From assembly GCA_900548415.1 (NCBI GenBank), contig URKO01000055.1, forward strand, positions 1-7,120: 7,120 nt of DNA. Reading direction: 5' to 3'. This DNA is from an uncultured Porphyromonas sp. GTDB taxonomy: Bacteria; Bacteroidota; Bacteroidia; Bacteroidales; Porphyromonadaceae. Each line of letters starts with the position of its first letter. Within the stretch, counting starts at the first letter, position 1. Under the pieces are notes generated by a model, which was given only the letters and a program-made list of their open reading frames with translations, did not search any database and had not been told where the DNA came from. Below are positions 5,360 through 7,120 of the stretch, piece by piece. Position numbers and translations under genes: made by a program.

Positions 5360-6901
5360 ATGAACGAAATAAGAAGATCTACCCATCCCCTGTCACGGCT
5401 GACTCGTATGTCCCTCTGCGCACTCTGTGCTGAACTCTTGCTGATGGCATGCGTGCGGTCGCCCTGGCAGTATGATCACTCAGAGGGCACCCAGCCCTAT
5501 CTATCTGTCGACACGATACGCCTGGACACGCTCTACAGCTCACTCTCCTCAGCGACCCACGTGGCGATGATCTACAATCCGCATGACCAGCCACTACTCC
5601 TCAATGAGGTGGCACTCCTGAGTGGTGGTAACAAGGGATACCGCATCAATGTGGACGGACGCAGTGGCTCGCAGATACGAGACCTCACGTTGCCTCCTCG
5701 TGACAGCATCTATATCTTTGTGGAGGCAACCTTTACAGATGGGGCCTCTGACCTGCCGACGCTGGTGACCGACTCGCTCTTGTGGCGCTGTAATGGGGTC
5801 ACGCACTACACCCGCATCGAGGGCTATCGGCAAAACATCTCTACCCTACCCGCCAACTTGCACATCGCGAAAGATACCCTCTGGAGCAGCGAGAGACCTT
5901 ACCTGATCACCGACAGCATCACCGTAGAGCCTGGTGTGCGGCTAACGATTGCCGAGGGAGGGCATCTGCTACTGCCTCAAGGAGGTAGGATCATCGTGCG
6001 GGGAGCCTTGACACTAGCGGGCTCCGCCTCTCGACCTATCCTTATAGAGGGTATCAGGCGAGACAACCTCACCTCCGATGTCTCCTATCGTCTCCTACCG
6101 AATCAATGGGACTACATACAGTTTACCGCTGAGAGCCAGGGCAATGAGATACGCTACACGACCATTCGCAATGGACGAGGGGGCGTGACTTTCGTCCAGG
6201 GGAGCGATCCGCTAGCTGAGCGACTACTCCTCCAGTCCAGCACCATAACCAACATGGGCGGAGATGGCTTGACCCTCGCCGGAGGTAGCTACACCTTGCG
6301 AAACAGTGAGCTAAGCAATGTGCGCGGCTCCTGCCTGTCGATGCAAAAAGCTTCCGTACAGGCAGAGCATCTGACGGTGGTGAGTGACTACCTATTTGAC
6401 CATAGACGCAGCCCCGTACTCTATGTAGGTGAGGGGGGCAAGCTCCAGATGTTCAATAGCGTTGTAGACGGACGGCAGACGATCGCACTGCAGAGCGACA
6501 CACTGCGCCGCTCGGGTGAGCTGGCGTGGCACCCCTCGGCTCAGTCGCAGATCGATCTGCAGCAGTGCTACCTGCGACTGGAGCAGGACTCTATCGTAGC
6601 TAAGCGTCTCATCGAGGAGCTCTTCCCTACTTGTCATCGCGCCACCATCCCCTTTGTCGATAGCTACTGGATGCTGGGCAAAGACTACAAGGATCGCAAC
6701 AATAGGCAAGCCCCGTATCACTTCCACTTTGACTTCCATCCAGTCGAGACGGCTGACCTGCAAGAGCTCTCGCCTATAGCACCTACAAGCTGTGACCTCG
6801 ATCGTACAGGTCTGCCACGACGCAAGAATCGACTCGGTGGCTATACCGTGGGAGCTTACGAAGCGGTCACACCACCCGAAGAGGAGCCACAGAAACCATA
6901 A
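5360..6901 (+). CDS. Predicted surface or periplasmic lipoprotein with a right-handed beta-helix
   Basis: The chosen ATG gives 513 aa. A basic N-terminus (RRSTHPLSRLTR), a hydrophobic core and the lipobox LLMAC form a type II signal peptide with lipidated Cys31. A second in-frame ATG at 5408 (MSLCALCAELL) would leave a shorter but still plausible signal. Residues about 48-130 look like a small beta-sandwich (VAMIYNPHDQPLLLNEVALL, then PPRDSIYIFVEATF). From about 160 to 440 there are short beta-strand repeats typical of parallel beta-helices (SITVEPGVRLTIAEGGHLLL, GGRIIVRGALTLAGSASRPI, NEIRYTTIRNGRGGV, SSTITNMGGDGLTLAGGSYT). The end, DLDRTGLPRRKN with YTVGAYEAV, matches the DxDGxxR...GAYE close of many Bacteroidetes beta-helix proteins. 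Such folds often bind or cleave polysaccharide, but I see no recognisable catalytic motif, so function is unassigned. It is transcribed alone. Confidence 0.85.
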   Translation: MNEIRRSTHPLSRLTRMSLCALCAELLLMACVRSPWQYDHSEGTQPYLSVDTIRLDTLYSSLSSATHVAMIYNPHDQPLLLNEVALLSGGNKGYRINVDGRSGSQIRDLTLPPRDSIYIFVEATFTDGASDLPTLVTDSLLWRCNGVTHYTRIEGYRQNISTLPANLHIAKDTLWSSERPYLITDSITVEPGVRLTIAEGGHLLLPQGGRIIVRGALTLAGSASRPILIEGIRRDNLTSDVSYRLLPNQWDYIQFTAESQGNEIRYTTIRNGRGGVTFVQGSDPLAERLLLQSSTITNMGGDGLTLAGGSYTLRNSELSNVRGSCLSMQKASVQAEHLTVVSDYLFDHRRSPVLYVGEGGKLQMFNSVVDGRQTIALQSDTLRRSGELAWHPSAQSQIDLQQCYLRLEQDSIVAKRLIEELFPTCHRATIPFVDSYWMLGKDYKDRNNRQAPYHFHFDFHPVETADLQELSPIAPTSCDLDRTGLPRRKNRLGGYTVGAYEAVTPPEEEPQKP

Positions 6902-6908
6902 CCCCGCT

Positions 6909-6928
6909 AATTCTTATTCTGAAGAATT
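6909..6928 (+). terminator. Weak hairpin after the beta-helix lipoprotein gene
   Basis: AATTCTT (6909-6915) and AAGAATT (6922-6928) pair around a 6-nt loop, 7 nt past the stop codon. The stem is AT-rich and no T-tract follows, so it is only a tentative transcript end. Confidence 0.3.
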
Positions 6929-6976
6929 GGTAGGCTTAGGTCTGATCTGTGACCAGCTGGATCCCTTTTGCGACAG

Positions 6977-6999
6977 AAAAACAAACGCCCCACGTGGGG
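6977..6999 (-). terminator. Minus-strand terminator-like hairpin (CCCCACGTGGGG) with T-tract
   Basis: The 12-bp palindrome CCCCACGTGGGG (6988-6999) folds as CCCC/GGGG around ACGT. Read on the minus strand it is followed by CGTTTGTTTTT, the form of an intrinsic terminator. In the plus direction no T-tract follows. It therefore suggests a leftward transcript entering from beyond the right edge. Confidence 0.45.
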
Positions 7000-7005
7000 A
7001 TTGTG

Positions 7006-7120
7006 TCAAGAGTGATTATAATGGCTGAGCCCTGGCTGGAGATTGTTGCATAAAGGCGAATCGCTGTGTTGCTTTCGGGATTCGGCTTCGGTCACATACG
7101 GAGGTATGCTCCCTTCAGAC
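7006..7120 (-). other. Open frame running in from the right edge, possible 3' end of a leftward gene or a repeat
   Basis: One minus-strand frame is open from the window edge to a TGA at 7006-7008, about 37 codons. It reads SEGSIPPYVTEAESRKQHSD and ends in LCNNLQPGLSHYNHS. I recognise no family, and the composition looks like non-coding or repeat DNA read through. The terminator-like hairpin lies 7 nt beyond the stop, which would fit a real gene end. The rest of 6902-7120 holds no gene or promoter that I can support. Confidence 0.25.

Noticed and set aside
6792..7028. Plus-strand 78-aa frame overlapping the end of the lipoprotein gene
   Set aside because: It starts in another frame inside a supported gene, has no promoter and no recognisable motif.

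Overview
The window looks like chromosome of a Bacteroidales bacterium, most likely Porphyromonas or a close relative. Three things point there. Promoters are of the Bacteroidetes type (TAnnTTTG, in two cases with an upstream TTG/TTTG about 19-20 bp away). No Shine-Dalgarno motifs were noted before the starts examined. The gene families are also typical: a Xer recombinase next to a ribosome hibernation factor and a tRNA-Tyr/tRNA-Gly pair, a C69 dipeptidase, and a beta-helix lipoprotein. The genus assignment is inference.

Layout. (1) 1-1509, +: a membrane protein of the lipid A phosphoethanolamine transferase (EptA/CptA, sulfatase-fold) family. Its 5' end lies outside the window, and nearly every catalytic position I can align is substituted, so it looks like an intact pseudoenzyme. 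(2) 1503-2714, +: overlapping it by 7 nt, one reading frame joins a complete XerC/XerD-type tyrosine recombinase to a complete short HPF/RaiA ribosome hibernation factor. A long imperfect hairpin follows 4 nt after the stop codon. (3) 2862-3317: a strong promoter, tRNA-Tyr(GTA), tRNA-Gly(TCC) and a strong hairpin. (4) 3322-4861, -: a C69 dipeptidase with its own -7 promoter element and a 3' hairpin. (5) 4953-5222, +: a promoter, a CAT-anticodon tRNA (probably tRNA-Ile2) with encoded CCA, and a classical terminator. (6) 5247-6901, +: a promoter and a beta-helix lipoprotein whose start is best placed at 5360. (7) 6902-7120: no convincing gene; a minus-strand terminator-like hairpin and a short open frame running in from the right edge suggest the end of a leftward unit.

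How the parts relate. The transferase-like gene and the xerC-hpf gene are probably co-transcribed. The two tRNA units and the dipeptidase are independent units with their own promoters and terminators. I see no defence system, mobile element or CRISPR array. The most unusual points are the xerC-hpf in-frame fusion and the catalytically degenerate transferase.
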